Assembly (NCBI GenBank): GCA_017993835.1
Contig: JAGOLX010000009.1
Coordinates: 91,060-155,059, forward strand
Direction: 5' to 3'
Origin: Phycisphaerae bacterium
Lineage (GTDB): Bacteria; Planctomycetota; Phycisphaerae; Sedimentisphaerales; Anaerobacaceae
DNA length: 64,000 bases
How positions within the stretch are numbered: position 1 is the stretch's first letter; the number at the start of each line of letters is the position of its first letter. The notes beneath the pieces were generated by a model. That model was not told the origin of the DNA and did no database searches. It saw only the letters and a list, made by a program, of their open reading frames with translations. This document shows, piece by piece, positions 1 to 8,391 of this stretch. The position numbers were made by a program, and so were the translations under genes.

Positions 1-1
1 A

Positions 2-703
2 TTGTCCGCGAACGCGCATGGGCGGGTCGGATACGTTGCGGAGGGGCACCACCTGATCCAGAGCTACACGGTGTCTCGGCTGATCGACCTGTGCAAGGGC
101 TTGTCCCTGCACTGGAACGACGAGTTCTTCGGTCAGCTCATGGAGACTTTCCGCCTTCCGATGGACCGCAAGGTCAAGGACCTCTCGACCGGCATGAGGG
201 CGCAGCTCAACCTGGCCCTGGCGATGGCGATCGATCCGGAACTGGTAATCCTCGACGACCCGACGCTCGGCCTCGATACCGTCGCCCGCCGGCAGTTCCT
301 GGAACTGGCCATCGACGTCATTCAGCGGCAGGGGCGGACGATCCTGTTCAGCTCGCACATCCTGGCGGACGTCGAGCGAATCGCGGATCGCATCGGAATC
401 CTCGTTGCGGGCAAGCTCGTCGTCGATTGCAGCCTGGACGAGCTCAAGAGCCGGGTCAAGAAGCTGCGCGTGATCTTCCCCGAGCGCACGCCGGACGACC
501 TGTACCTCACAGGCATCATCAATCAGCAGGCGATGGGCCGGGAGATGGTCCTGACCGTTGCTAACTGGAACCTGCAGAAACAGGCCATTCTCCAGACGTT
601 CGGCCTGGAGAGCTGCACCGAGATGCCCATGACGCTCGAAGACATCTTCATCGAATGCACGAGACCCGCATCGGCCGCGGTGCCGCAGGAAAGCGAGGTG
701 TAA
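2..703 (+). CDS. ABC transporter ATP-binding protein (5'-truncated by window edge)
   Basis: This is the C-terminal part of an ABC ATPase that powers the membrane protein encoded next. Walker A lies outside the window. What remains shows the signature LSTGM (residues 61-65 of the visible part), Walker B ending LDDP (81-87), the D-loop GLD, and the switch histidine in SSH (117-119). The usual catalytic glutamate after Walker B is an aspartate here (LDDPTLGLD), which is seen in some exporters of this kind. A C-terminal extension of about 90 residues follows the nucleotide-binding core. The stop codon lies 1 bp before the GTG of the permease, so the two are co-transcribed. The substrate cannot be told from sequence. 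Confidence 0.9.
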   Translation: MSANAHGRVGYVAEGHHLIQSYTVSRLIDLCKGLSLHWNDEFFGQLMETFRLPMDRKVKDLSTGMRAQLNLALAMAIDPELVILDDPTLGLDTVARRQFLELAIDVIQRQGRTILFSSHILADVERIADRIGILVAGKLVVDCSLDELKSRVKKLRVIFPERTPDDLYLTGIINQQAMGREMVLTVANWNLQKQAILQTFGLESCTEMPMTLEDIFIECTRPASAAVPQESEV

Positions 704-704
704 T

Positions 705-1328
705 GTGCTGACCCTCATCCGCCGAGAGATTCGAGACCAACTGCTCTATATCGCGTTGCCCTGTTTCTTCAGTGTGGTCATGATCTGCATCGCGACCGTG
801 TCGTCGTGGTGGGGAGTCCCGGCGCCGATCAGCGTTGCGCTGGCGGCCAACCTGACGACGGGGCTGTTCCTCGGCCTATGCTGTCTGGGGACCGTGCAGA
901 TGCACGCGGACCGGGCGGGCCGGATTTCCGTCCTGCTCTCTACGCTGGCGGTCACGCGCGGGCAGATCTTCCTTGCCAGGGTTCTCGTGGGCGTGCTGAC
1001 CCTCCTGGTCGCTGTCATCCCGCTGGTTATCACGGCCCTGGTTCTGCCCGGCCAGATCATCCCGCAGGTCTCGTCCTACCACCATGTGCTTGCGGCGGTC
1101 TCCGTCACGATCTCACTGGCCGGCTTCGCCTGCTACAGCATCGGGCTGCTGGTCGGCTGGCGGACAAACCGCGCCTGGATGCTCATAGGCAGTATTCTCT
1201 TGTTGGCCCTTGTGGCGTCTCTGGTCTGGATCAAGGGGTTTGGCGTCGATGCCATGGCGGTCCTGCTGCTACTGATCGCGGCGGCGCTGCTTCGTACCTG
1301 GTCCCAGTTCGTTTCCACGTCTTTGTAG
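705..1328 (+). CDS. ABC-2-like transporter permease subunit
   Basis: A 207-residue hydrophobic protein with about six predicted membrane helices (roughly residues 12-33, 40-62, 85-115, 125-147, 155-173 and 178-195) and short loops. It starts with GTG one base after the stop of the ATPase, so the two very likely form one exporter. The size and layout fit the small permeases of GntR-linked ABC-2 transporters. There is no substrate signature. The next gene begins 10 bp downstream, so the three genes look like one operon. Confidence 0.85.
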   Translation: MLTLIRREIRDQLLYIALPCFFSVVMICIATVSSWWGVPAPISVALAANLTTGLFLGLCCLGTVQMHADRAGRISVLLSTLAVTRGQIFLARVLVGVLTLLVAVIPLVITALVLPGQIIPQVSSYHHVLAAVSVTISLAGFACYSIGLLVGWRTNRAWMLIGSILLLALVASLVWIKGFGVDAMAVLLLLIAAALLRTWSQFVSTSL

Positions 1329-1338
1329 GGCATGAATC

Positions 1339-3051
1339 ATGAACGCATCGAGACGATACCTTGTGAATGCCCTGGCGACGGGCGTGATTGCGACGATCCT
1401 GTTGGGCACCGGTCTGTTCTGGGCGCGGTGGCTGTGCAGTTTCAACCGGCATCTGCTCCTGCCCCCTTCGGCTCGCGAGGTGGTGATCCGTCCGTCGCGT
1501 CGCGTCGCCGGCGAGGAGGGCACAGACCCGAATCTGCTGGCGCCATCCCTCGTGACAGCCGCCATGGGGGAGACTCAGCGTGTCTTCTGCGGCCTTGGCG
1601 CCTCGCAATATCTGGGCTCGCACGCTTTTCCCGGTGCGTCCGACGCGTGGCTGTGGCTGGTCCGTCTGCGAGAGGCACACCCGGACAAGGAGCCGCTCGA
1701 TTTCGATTCATCGCTGGGTTTGTTCGTCTACGAAGGGCTGGATCGCTACCTTCAGGAGTCCGACTCCAAGCCGGCGTACCGCAGATTCCTTCACTACGCG
1801 GGACCGAACGGCGCGGGCGAAGAGCCCGACGAGAAGCTCGGGCGATTCAGCTCTCCGATCGCGGACCCCTACGCCGGATCGTCGGTGTTCGTCTACGATC
1901 GCGGGCAGAGAAGGTTCTTCGCCATCGAATGGGACGCCAAAGGATCTTCCGTCCGGAAAGGCCCGGAGTTGGCGGATGCGGACAACCATCACCCGGTCCA
2001 GATCGGGGCCATCGAGAAGAACTTCGGGGCAATCCACATGGCGGTTCCGTGTCCGACGAACGTCGAATCACCCGTGCTGACGCAGTACTTCGGCGGCGAT
2101 CGGACTTTGGTCCTCGACGCGTCCGGGCGGATCGATTTGCTTGATATGCAGACGCTCCAAATCATCGGCGTTACCGGTCGCCTGCCGACGCCGATGTCGC
2201 CTTTAGGCGTGGCTCGACCGGTCACGCCGGACGATGTCGTTGCCTATTTCGCACTTCCCTACGGCGTATGTAACGCTCGGCAGGGTCGTGAATGGACTTA
2301 TCGCGGCTGTGCCGTCGCGACGCTGTCTCGGGAGATGCTGGCGGTGGAGGTGGCGTGCTTCGATCCCAACGGCAGGGTCATCGAGAGTGGTGGGACGATG
2401 TTCCACGAATACGGCAAATCCGCATCGGGCCGGGTCGGAGAGTCCCTGCGATCCTCCGCGCAGGCGGCTTACTACCACCTTCCCGGTGCGCGATCCCTGA
2501 CCAGCGCGAAGCTGATCTTGGAGAGCCTGCATCCGCCGGTGCTCGTGCTCGCGTCCTATTTCGCGGGCTCGCACCAGGAGGCAACCGCGGGCTTTCGGTC
2601 GGTGCTTCTGCTGCCGGACTCGTTCGTCGCCATGGTCGCCAGGGCAGGGGGGGACATGATGTGGTGGGAGAGATTTGGGCGGGTCTTCTGCTACATGATG
2701 CCTGGGGTGTTCTTCTTTGGATTCCTCGCCGAACGGGTCGCCCGGAATGCGGCTCGGATCGGACTGACCAGGAGAACCCGGAAGATCTGGGTAGTTGGGA
2801 CGGTTGTTTTCGGCCTTCCGGCGTATGTCGCGTATCGCCTGACCCGCCCGAAGGGAGCGCTGGTCACATGTGCGAACTGCGGCCTGGGCCGCCAGCCGGA
2901 CATGGAGAAATGCCATCACTGTGGGAGCGCCTGGGTCGTGCCCGAACTGATGCCGCCTTCGTGGCGGGTCTTGGGCGATCCGGAGCAGGTCGAGGCAGCA
3001 TCGCCCTCGCCGGCGGAGGAGACAAGTCAACCGACAAAGTCCGGCGCGTGA
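1339..3051 (+). CDS. Membrane protein with large extracytoplasmic domain and C-terminal zinc ribbon
   Basis: A 570-residue protein whose family I do not recognise. It has an N-terminal membrane helix (about residues 8-33), a domain of about 400 residues that probably lies outside the membrane, then two helices near residues 450-470 and 485-502. A short tail carries two CxxC pairs (CANC and CHHC), a typical zinc ribbon. The ribbon would be cytoplasmic if the helices are counted correctly. It follows the ABC exporter genes by 10 bp and probably works with them as an accessory or sensor subunit. An out-of-frame ATG at 1332 was ignored. Confidence 0.75.
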   Translation: MNASRRYLVNALATGVIATILLGTGLFWARWLCSFNRHLLLPPSAREVVIRPSRRVAGEEGTDPNLLAPSLVTAAMGETQRVFCGLGASQYLGSHAFPGASDAWLWLVRLREAHPDKEPLDFDSSLGLFVYEGLDRYLQESDSKPAYRRFLHYAGPNGAGEEPDEKLGRFSSPIADPYAGSSVFVYDRGQRRFFAIEWDAKGSSVRKGPELADADNHHPVQIGAIEKNFGAIHMAVPCPTNVESPVLTQYFGGDRTLVLDASGRIDLLDMQTLQIIGVTGRLPTPMSPLGVARPVTPDDVVAYFALPYGVCNARQGREWTYRGCAVATLSREMLAVEVACFDPNGRVIESGGTMFHEYGKSASGRVGESLRSSAQAAYYHLPGARSLTSAKLILESLHPPVLVLASYFAGSHQEATAGFRSVLLLPDSFVAMVARAGGDMMWWERFGRVFCYMMPGVFFFGFLAERVARNAARIGLTRRTRKIWVVGTVVFGLPAYVAYRLTRPKGALVTCANCGLGRQPDMEKCHHCGSAWVVPELMPPSWRVLGDPEQVEAASPSPAEETSQPTKSGA

Positions 3052-3164
3052 CGGTCGGAGCGTCGAGCGCGAGTTCTCAACGCTTCGCGCACGACGTCTA
3101 TCGCTCTACGTTTTCCCGTTACTCCCGTCGGATTGCCGGCCTTATACGGGCGAGGACTACTCCG

Positions 3165-3731
3165 ATGTGCGATAGTAGCGGATACATGCAGTTTCTGGTG
3201 GACGCCCGGTCGGGCGAACAGGCCGCGATGGGCCGACTGGCCGTGTTGGTCTGGGAGCGGCTGTACCCCTTTGTGTTGCGGACCACGCTGGACCGCGACG
3301 CCGCGGAGGACATCGTCCAGGAGACGCTCCTGACGATGCTCCGCCGGCTCGGCTCGCTCCGCGACGACGAGCGATTCTGGCCCTGGATCTACCGGATTGC
3401 ATGGAGCAAGATCCGCAACCGCCTCCGACGCCGGCGGCTGCAGTTCCTTTACGAGCGGATGATGCTCCTCGCGCGGGATGCCGAGTCCGACGCGTGCGAT
3501 AGTGACATCGGCCCCCTGGACGCCCAGGTTCGCGGAGAGACGCTGCGAGAGGTCTCCGCCGCCATCGCCCGGCTCAACCACGAGCAGCGGAACATCCTGC
3601 ACCTGCGATGCTACGAGGACCTGCCGTATACGGAGATCGCCGCGAGGACACAGACGACGCCGCAGAAGGCTCGCGTCCATTTTCACCGGGCCAAGAAGAC
3701 GCTCAAGAAACATCTCGCCTGCCGCGTATAG
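3165..3731 (+). CDS. ECF-type RNA polymerase sigma factor
   Basis: A 188-residue sigma-70 family protein. Region 2 covers about residues 10-85, with the helix AAEDIVQETLLTMLRRL and then WPWIYRIAWSKIRNRLRRR for -10 recognition. Region 4 covers about residues 125-185 and contains YEDLPYTEIAARTQTTPQKA, the helix-turn-helix for -35 binding. The ATG at 3165 is preferred because the much longer reading frame upstream overlaps the preceding gene. It sits 113 bp after the zinc-ribbon membrane protein. No anti-sigma gene follows, so the exporter or membrane protein upstream may control it; that is inference. Confidence 0.88.
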   Translation: MCDSSGYMQFLVDARSGEQAAMGRLAVLVWERLYPFVLRTTLDRDAAEDIVQETLLTMLRRLGSLRDDERFWPWIYRIAWSKIRNRLRRRRLQFLYERMMLLARDAESDACDSDIGPLDAQVRGETLREVSAAIARLNHEQRNILHLRCYEDLPYTEIAARTQTTPQKARVHFHRAKKTLKKHLACRV

Positions 3732-3799
3732 GTGAACATGGGGCTCTCTGGGGTGTGCCATCCACACCGCTATTGCTTGTGATCCCTTTGAGAAACAGG

Positions 3800-3825
3800 C
3801 GAGGCAGGCTCGATGGCCTGCCTCG
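3800..3825. terminator. Hairpin between convergent genes, likely bidirectional terminator
   Basis: A perfect 10-bp stem (CGAGGCAGGC/GCCTGCCTCG) with a 6-nt loop lies in the 127-bp gap between the ECF sigma gene and the convergent isomerase-like gene. The flanks are only mildly T-rich (TGGTTGGG on plus, CCTGTTTCTC on minus), so it may need a factor or act mainly as an mRNA 3'-end stabiliser. Confidence 0.6.
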
Positions 3826-3858
3826 TGGTTGGGTGTTCGGGTTGCTGAATCGCGTTGG

Positions 3859-4674
3859 TTACGGCCAGAATCGGCGGAGGTAGTCGATGCTCTTCTTCGC
3901 AATCGTCTCGGGGTCGGGGTCGTACTTGAAGACCTCGACCGAGAGCCACTTGTCGTAGCCGATGTCGCGGACCGCCTGGGCGATGGGGGCGTAATCGACC
4001 TCGCCCATGCCGGGGCCGTAGAGGTTTGCGTCGTTCACGTGGAAATGGCCCACGTCCTTGGCCTTCACCGAGCGGATGATCTCCGGCACCGGCCTGCCCT
4101 CGGAGTGCATCGCCTTGACGTCGAGGTGGATCTTCAAGCTCGGATGATTCACTTCGCGGACCAGCTTCATGCCCTCTTCGACCGTGTTGACGAAGTTCGT
4201 CTCGACAGGCGCCAGGGGCTCGAAGCAGATCGTCAGACCCAGCTTGCCGGCCTGCTCGACCACGGAGCCGAGCAGATCGATTGCCCGTCTCCAGGCGCCT
4301 TGCTTGGTCTGGTTCTCCAGGATGTTCCGTTGCTTGGGCGAGCCGAGGACGAGGACCTTGCCGCCGAGATCGCTGCACAGGTCCAGCAGGGTGGCCAGGT
4401 AGTCCCGCGTGTGCTGCCAGGTGGTCTGTTCCGGCGTGGTCATATGCAGACCCTTAGGCCCGGCGAACAGCCAGTGCAGGCCGACTGTTTCCAGACCGTG
4501 GTCCTCGATGGCCTTGCGGGTCTCCTTGCGCTTGGCGGCCGGGATCTCCGTGGCCGAGGGCCCGAGCGTGAACGGCGCGATCTCAATGCCATGATAGCCG
4601 AGTTTGGCCGCGACCGAGGCGACCTGACCCATCGGCGTGTTCTCGAACATCTCGTTGCAGAGTGCGAACTTCAT
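3859..4674 (-). CDS. Sugar phosphate isomerase/epimerase family TIM-barrel protein
   Basis: A 271-residue AP-endonuclease-2/xylose-isomerase-like TIM barrel, the fold shared by hydroxypyruvate isomerase, tagatose 3-epimerase and inosose dehydratase. Candidate metal ligands are the glutamate in CFEPLAP, the aspartate and histidine in IHLDVKAMH, and GHFHVND, with SVEVF near the C-terminus. There is no signal peptide, so it is cytoplasmic, unlike its two operon partners. ATG 4674 is used; a TTG one codon upstream is also possible. It is the last gene of the minus-strand operon 8165 to 3859 and probably isomerises a keto-sugar made by the upstream oxidoreductase. The substrate is not known. Confidence 0.85.
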   Translation of the reverse strand: MKFALCNEMFENTPMGQVASVAAKLGYHGIEIAPFTLGPSATEIPAAKRKETRKAIEDHGLETVGLHWLFAGPKGLHMTTPEQTTWQHTRDYLATLLDLCSDLGGKVLVLGSPKQRNILENQTKQGAWRRAIDLLGSVVEQAGKLGLTICFEPLAPVETNFVNTVEEGMKLVREVNHPSLKIHLDVKAMHSEGRPVPEIIRSVKAKDVGHFHVNDANLYGPGMGEVDYAPIAQAVRDIGYDKWLSVEVFKYDPDPETIAKKSIDYLRRFWP

Positions 4675-4683
4675 CAATCACCA

Positions 4684-4771
4684 ATTGATTGAGGATGATG
4701 GATAATGGATGATTGAAGCGGAAGGGCAAAACCTTCTTCTCAATCATCCATCATCCTTTATCAATCATCAA
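4684..4771. repeat. Palindromic intergenic element, copy A
   Basis: An AT-rich imperfect inverted repeat fills the gap between two minus-strand genes. The arms (about 4684-4716 and 4739-4771) are built of GATTGA/GGATGATG words. An inner GAAGAAGG/CCTTC(CG)CTTC stem closes the hairpin in the minus-strand RNA. Its base composition is quite unlike the coding DNA. Copy B at 6271-6360 has the same architecture in the other gap of this operon. Confidence 0.75.
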
Positions 4772-4775
4772 ATCC

Positions 4776-6257
4776 TCAGACTTGTTCCGGGATCACGAAC
4801 GGCTCGCGGTAGTTTCGCTTGATGAACAGGTTCGCGAGATCGCTGTTCTCGCCGACGTAGCGTTCCGTCTGCGGGTCCATCGTCAGGACGGGTCCGAGCG
4901 TGATCGGCTCGGTCTCCAGGTTCACCTCATTGGCGGCCAGGTGTTCAAGCATCCGATTGAATGAATCCATCATCTCGATGTTGTCGCCGATGGCGGCCTT
5001 GATCTCATCGACCGTTGCCTTCTTGCCCAAGCGATAGGAGGTGTTGGCCATGTGGCACAGAGACGCCGAGAGGTGCCCGACCTCGATGTCGGCGTTCTGG
5101 TCTTCTCGTTTGCGGCTGCGGACGGCCTTGATGAAGTTCTCATGGTGGCCAGCGCCGCCGCGACCGGTGAACTGCTGGATCCTCTTACCGTCGTTGTCGT
5201 AGACCCAGCCGCCCCCGTCGCCAGAGGCGAAGTAGCCGCCCTCACACTGGACGCAGTTGCCGATATCGACGCCGGTCCTGCGATAGTTGTCCATCGAGCG
5301 GTCGCCCTTCTTGCGAGGCAGCCCGCGGACCTCGAAGATCAGCGGCGCCGGCTTGTAGTCGAAGAAGGCGATCTGGGTATTGGCGGTTTCCCCCACGTCG
5401 CCGGTCTCGCCGACCCCGAACCGGCCCCCGATGCTGAAGCATCGGGTCGGCAGGCCCGGATCACCCAGCGCCCAGCGTGCGATGTCCATCTCGTGCGGCC
5501 CCTGGTTGCCAATGTCGCCATTTCCGGTATTCCACATCCAGTGCCAAACGTAGTGCAACTGCTCGCGATGGAGCGGGACCATGTCGGCCGGGCCGCACCA
5601 GAAGTTGTAGTCTACGCTGGCCGGCACCGGCTTGGGCCCGTTCGTGCCCTTGACGATTCCGTTGGTGCCGGGGCCCCGGCCCTTGTAGCAGAATCCCCGG
5701 GACCACAGGACCTTGCCGATATTGCCTTCGCGAATCCACTGGTATGCGGCCGGATGGGCCTCGGACGACCGCTTCTGCGTGCCGATCTGGACGATGCGAT
5801 TGTACTTGCGGGCGGCCTCGACCATCTTGCGCCCTTCCCAGATCTCGTGGCAGGCGGGTTTCTCGATGTAGATGTCCTTGCCCGCCTGGCAGGCCCAGAC
5901 GGTCGTGAGGGCGTGCCAGTGGTTCGGCGTAGCAGACGTGACCGCGTCGATCTCCTTGTTGTCGAGCAGCTCCCGCATGTCCGTATAGGTCTGGAGCTTG
6001 ACGCCGTTGTCCTTCTCGAAATTCGCAGCCCTCTTCTCGACGTGGTCGCGGTCAGCGTCGCAAATCGCCACGAGTCGGACGCCGGGGATCTTGCTGAAGA
6101 TACCCATATGCCCGCCGCCCTGGCTGCCGACGCCGATGATGCCCAAACGGATGTCGTCATTGGCCCCGAGCACACGGGAAGTCGGCCCGGCCATCGCCAG
6201 ACCGGCACCCACGGCCATCGAACTGCGGATGAAATCACGACGCGTCAACTTGCTCAT
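4776..6257 (-). CDS. Tat-exported Gfo/Idh/MocA family oxidoreductase
   Basis: A 493-residue NAD(P)-dependent sugar oxidoreductase. The N-terminus has a twin-arginine signal (LTRRDFIRSS, then a hydrophobic AVGAGLAMAG stretch). The Rossmann motif GIIGVGSQGGGH follows at about residues 38-50, and the family signature EKPACH at about 135. ATG 6257 is chosen because GGAAGAG lies just upstream; a longer frame to 6338 runs through repeat DNA and is rejected. Such proteins oxidise or reduce free or derivatised sugars in the planctomycete periplasm with tightly bound nucleotide. The neighbours, two isomerase-like TIM barrels, suggest one catabolic route. Confidence 0.9.
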   Translation of the reverse strand: MSKLTRRDFIRSSMAVGAGLAMAGPTSRVLGANDDIRLGIIGVGSQGGGHMGIFSKIPGVRLVAICDADRDHVEKRAANFEKDNGVKLQTYTDMRELLDNKEIDAVTSATPNHWHALTTVWACQAGKDIYIEKPACHEIWEGRKMVEAARKYNRIVQIGTQKRSSEAHPAAYQWIREGNIGKVLWSRGFCYKGRGPGTNGIVKGTNGPKPVPASVDYNFWCGPADMVPLHREQLHYVWHWMWNTGNGDIGNQGPHEMDIARWALGDPGLPTRCFSIGGRFGVGETGDVGETANTQIAFFDYKPAPLIFEVRGLPRKKGDRSMDNYRRTGVDIGNCVQCEGGYFASGDGGGWVYDNDGKRIQQFTGRGGAGHHENFIKAVRSRKREDQNADIEVGHLSASLCHMANTSYRLGKKATVDEIKAAIGDNIEMMDSFNRMLEHLAANEVNLETEPITLGPVLTMDPQTERYVGENSDLANLFIKRNYREPFVIPEQV

Positions 6258-6270
6258 GGCTCTTCCTTTC

Positions 6271-6359
6271 TGATTGATGATCGATGATTGATAGTTGATG
6301 ATTCGAAAGGAGGTTAAGACTGCTCCTTCAATAATCAATCATCCATCATCCGTAATCAA
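6271..6359. repeat. Palindromic intergenic element, copy B
   Basis: A second copy of the GATTGATGAT-type inverted repeat. The left arm is about 6271-6312, ending GAAAGGAG; the right arm is about 6323-6360, starting CTCCTTC. The right arm runs up to the stop codon of the upstream gene (6360-6362), and the left arm ends just before the Shine-Dalgarno of the downstream gene at 6257. The minus-strand mRNA between the two genes would therefore fold into one long imperfect hairpin. Confidence 0.75.
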
Positions 6360-8165
6360 TTACTTCGCGACATAATCGGCGTAGCGTTCCGCCACTTTGC
6401 CCTGTTTGTCGTCGCCTTTGTGGAAGTAGAAACGGTATTTGAATGTCACGCTCTCGCCGGCGGGAATGACCAGATCGCCCGTGCCGGCGGGTTTCTTCTC
6501 GAAGTCGTGGATGCCGAAGGGATTGACCGCGAACAGACCGTAGTCCCGAACGTGCCACCACGTCGGATGGCGTGGGTTGCTCGGGTGATCGAAGATCGCC
6601 ACGCCCACGATCTCGTCCTTGACGGGGCCGTAGTAGTCGCACCACTTCGCCCGCTTGCCCCAGGCGTCGCCGTCGGTCTGGCCTTCACTGTTGACGATGT
6701 GTCCCTTGGCCGCTTCGCCCCTGGATTTCATGGCTTTCGTTGGCGCCAGTTGCATCGACGGGGTCAGGCGGATGGCCATGGAACCCTCCTTCGTGTCGCC
6801 CATCTTCACCTCGCCGTTGGAGGCGTGGATGGTGACCTCAAAGTCCATGATCTGTCCGCCGGGCGTGTTGTAGAATCGGTGCGTCCGCACGTCTGTGCAG
6901 ACCACCTTGCCGTCTGGGGCAACCCAGTTGTTTTGCGAGGCGATCACGCCCACCTTCGGCCCCGAACTGACCTCGATGAACTTGTCGTGGACGATCTTAC
7001 CCTTGCCGTCCGACCAGAAATCGATGCCATTGACAGCGCCGTGCGTGAACCAGAGGGATTTCTGATGCACATGATCACGATCGTCATCCGGATTGTCCTC
7101 CTCTATCGGCCAGTGACGCATGACTGGCTGGCCCGTCGGCCCAATCACCGGATAGAAGAAGGGTCGCTGTGGTTCCTTGAACCGATACTCGGTGAACAGG
7201 TTGCCGTTGATCTCCACCGTGACGCGGTCGTTCTTCTCGGTGAGCTTGACCCCCTCGGCGGGGGCGCCGCCGCCTGACCGGGCCTTGGCGACCATCTGTT
7301 CGAAAACCTCTCGCTGCTCGGCCAGCGCCTGGACGCGGTCCGCGGGCTTGGTCCTTGCCTCGAGCAGGACCCAACCCTCGTAGTTTGTCGCAACGAGCAG
7401 GTTCATCAGCTCCTGGTAGGGGTAGTCGCTGAGATTCAGTTCGCGGACGTGGGCGGTGTCGCCGAATCGGGACCGGACGAGATTGAAGTTGTAGGCCAGC
7501 CCCTCGCCTTCGAGGTCCTGGCCGTTGCAGTTCCAGCACACCGCGACGTTCGGATGATCCGCCACGTCCATGATGGCCTTGATCGTCGGCAGGAGAGAAC
7601 AACTGCCGTGGACCTCCAGACGAACCTCCTGATGGTAGTCGGCGGCGAACTTGCCCAGCTCATTGAGCGATCGGCCGATCTGCTCGATGGTCTTCTCATA
7701 AGGTACGCCTTTGGGCAGATCGTTCGGCTTGACCTTTACGCCCGATGCACCGCAGTCGTAGGCGAGCTTGATGTACTGTTTTGCGCCCTCGATCTCCTTC
7801 GCGACCCGGTCTGACTCGGGATAATGGAACGCGAAGTTCGTTCCGAGCCCGACCAGCGTCACTCGGCTGTCGGCGAATCGCTTCTTCACGTCGCGCCGCT
7901 GCGACTCGGTCAGGGTGGCCTCCACGCCGTGGGCATGCTCCGTTCGCAGCTCCACGCCGAGCACGTCGGTCTTTTCGCAGTTGGCGATCACCGTCGGGAG
8001 ATCCCAGTCCTGGCCCCACAGGTAGGTGACGAGCCCGAACTTCATCTGCGATCCCGGTGTGGCCGCCGTCAGGATTCGTTGGAGTGGGCCGACCGCCGCG
8101 ATCCCCGCACCGAGGGCTACCGAACTCCTGAGAAACTCCCGTCGCGTGCTTCGAACCCTGCTCAT
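6360..8165 (-). CDS. Tat-exported fusion: isomerase-like TIM barrel + DUF6807 (PmoA-like) domain
   Basis: A 601-residue two-domain protein. Residues 1-35 are a twin-arginine signal (TRREFLRSS, hydrophobic core GAGIAAVG). Residues 40-300 form a xylose-isomerase-like TIM barrel, with candidate ligands in RLEVHGSCS, AVCWNCNGQD and VLLEART. Residues 310-600 match the DUF6807/PmoA beta-sandwich family, with DHVHQKSLWFTHG, FWSDG, DFEVTIHA and a C-terminal KYRFYFHKG. The two domains usually occur as separate genes. It is first in a three-gene minus-strand operon and has a strong promoter at 8222-8250. It is probably periplasmic; the substrate is unknown. Confidence 0.85.
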   Translation of the reverse strand: MSRVRSTRREFLRSSVALGAGIAAVGPLQRILTAATPGSQMKFGLVTYLWGQDWDLPTVIANCEKTDVLGVELRTEHAHGVEATLTESQRRDVKKRFADSRVTLVGLGTNFAFHYPESDRVAKEIEGAKQYIKLAYDCGASGVKVKPNDLPKGVPYEKTIEQIGRSLNELGKFAADYHQEVRLEVHGSCSLLPTIKAIMDVADHPNVAVCWNCNGQDLEGEGLAYNFNLVRSRFGDTAHVRELNLSDYPYQELMNLLVATNYEGWVLLEARTKPADRVQALAEQREVFEQMVAKARSGGGAPAEGVKLTEKNDRVTVEINGNLFTEYRFKEPQRPFFYPVIGPTGQPVMRHWPIEEDNPDDDRDHVHQKSLWFTHGAVNGIDFWSDGKGKIVHDKFIEVSSGPKVGVIASQNNWVAPDGKVVCTDVRTHRFYNTPGGQIMDFEVTIHASNGEVKMGDTKEGSMAIRLTPSMQLAPTKAMKSRGEAAKGHIVNSEGQTDGDAWGKRAKWCDYYGPVKDEIVGVAIFDHPSNPRHPTWWHVRDYGLFAVNPFGIHDFEKKPAGTGDLVIPAGESVTFKYRFYFHKGDDKQGKVAERYADYVAK

Positions 8166-8221
8166 CCTGCGGCCTTTCCAAGAAATGCCCGATCTGAACC
8201 GTATTGCACGAGTACAGACGC

Positions 8222-8250
8222 ATTATCTTGGTCGGAAATTGCAGTGTCAA
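8222..8250 (-). promoter_or_regulatory. Sigma-70-like promoter of the sugar operon
   Basis: On the minus strand, TTGACA (8245-8250) and GATAAT (8222-8227) are separated by exactly 17 bp. Transcription should start near 8215, about 50 nt before the ATG at 8165. Confidence 0.8.
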
Positions 8251-8391
8251 GGCATTTTGCCGGACGAGGGGGCGATGAGGTACAGGGGCACTCTCACGAC
8301 GGGGACATGGGCTTGGGGAGGCGAGCAGGGCGGTGCGTGGTGACGCCGCAGGACGCCGTCCTCCATATGGGGATGTTCCCTCGCGGGCACG

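Noticed and set aside
3027..3902. 291-residue minus-strand frame over the ECF sigma gene
   Set aside because: Shadow of a gene with clear sigma regions 2 and 4.
5052..6287. 411-residue plus-strand frame over the oxidoreductase gene
   Set aside because: No start signal or motif; the minus-strand gene has a Tat signal and Rossmann motif.
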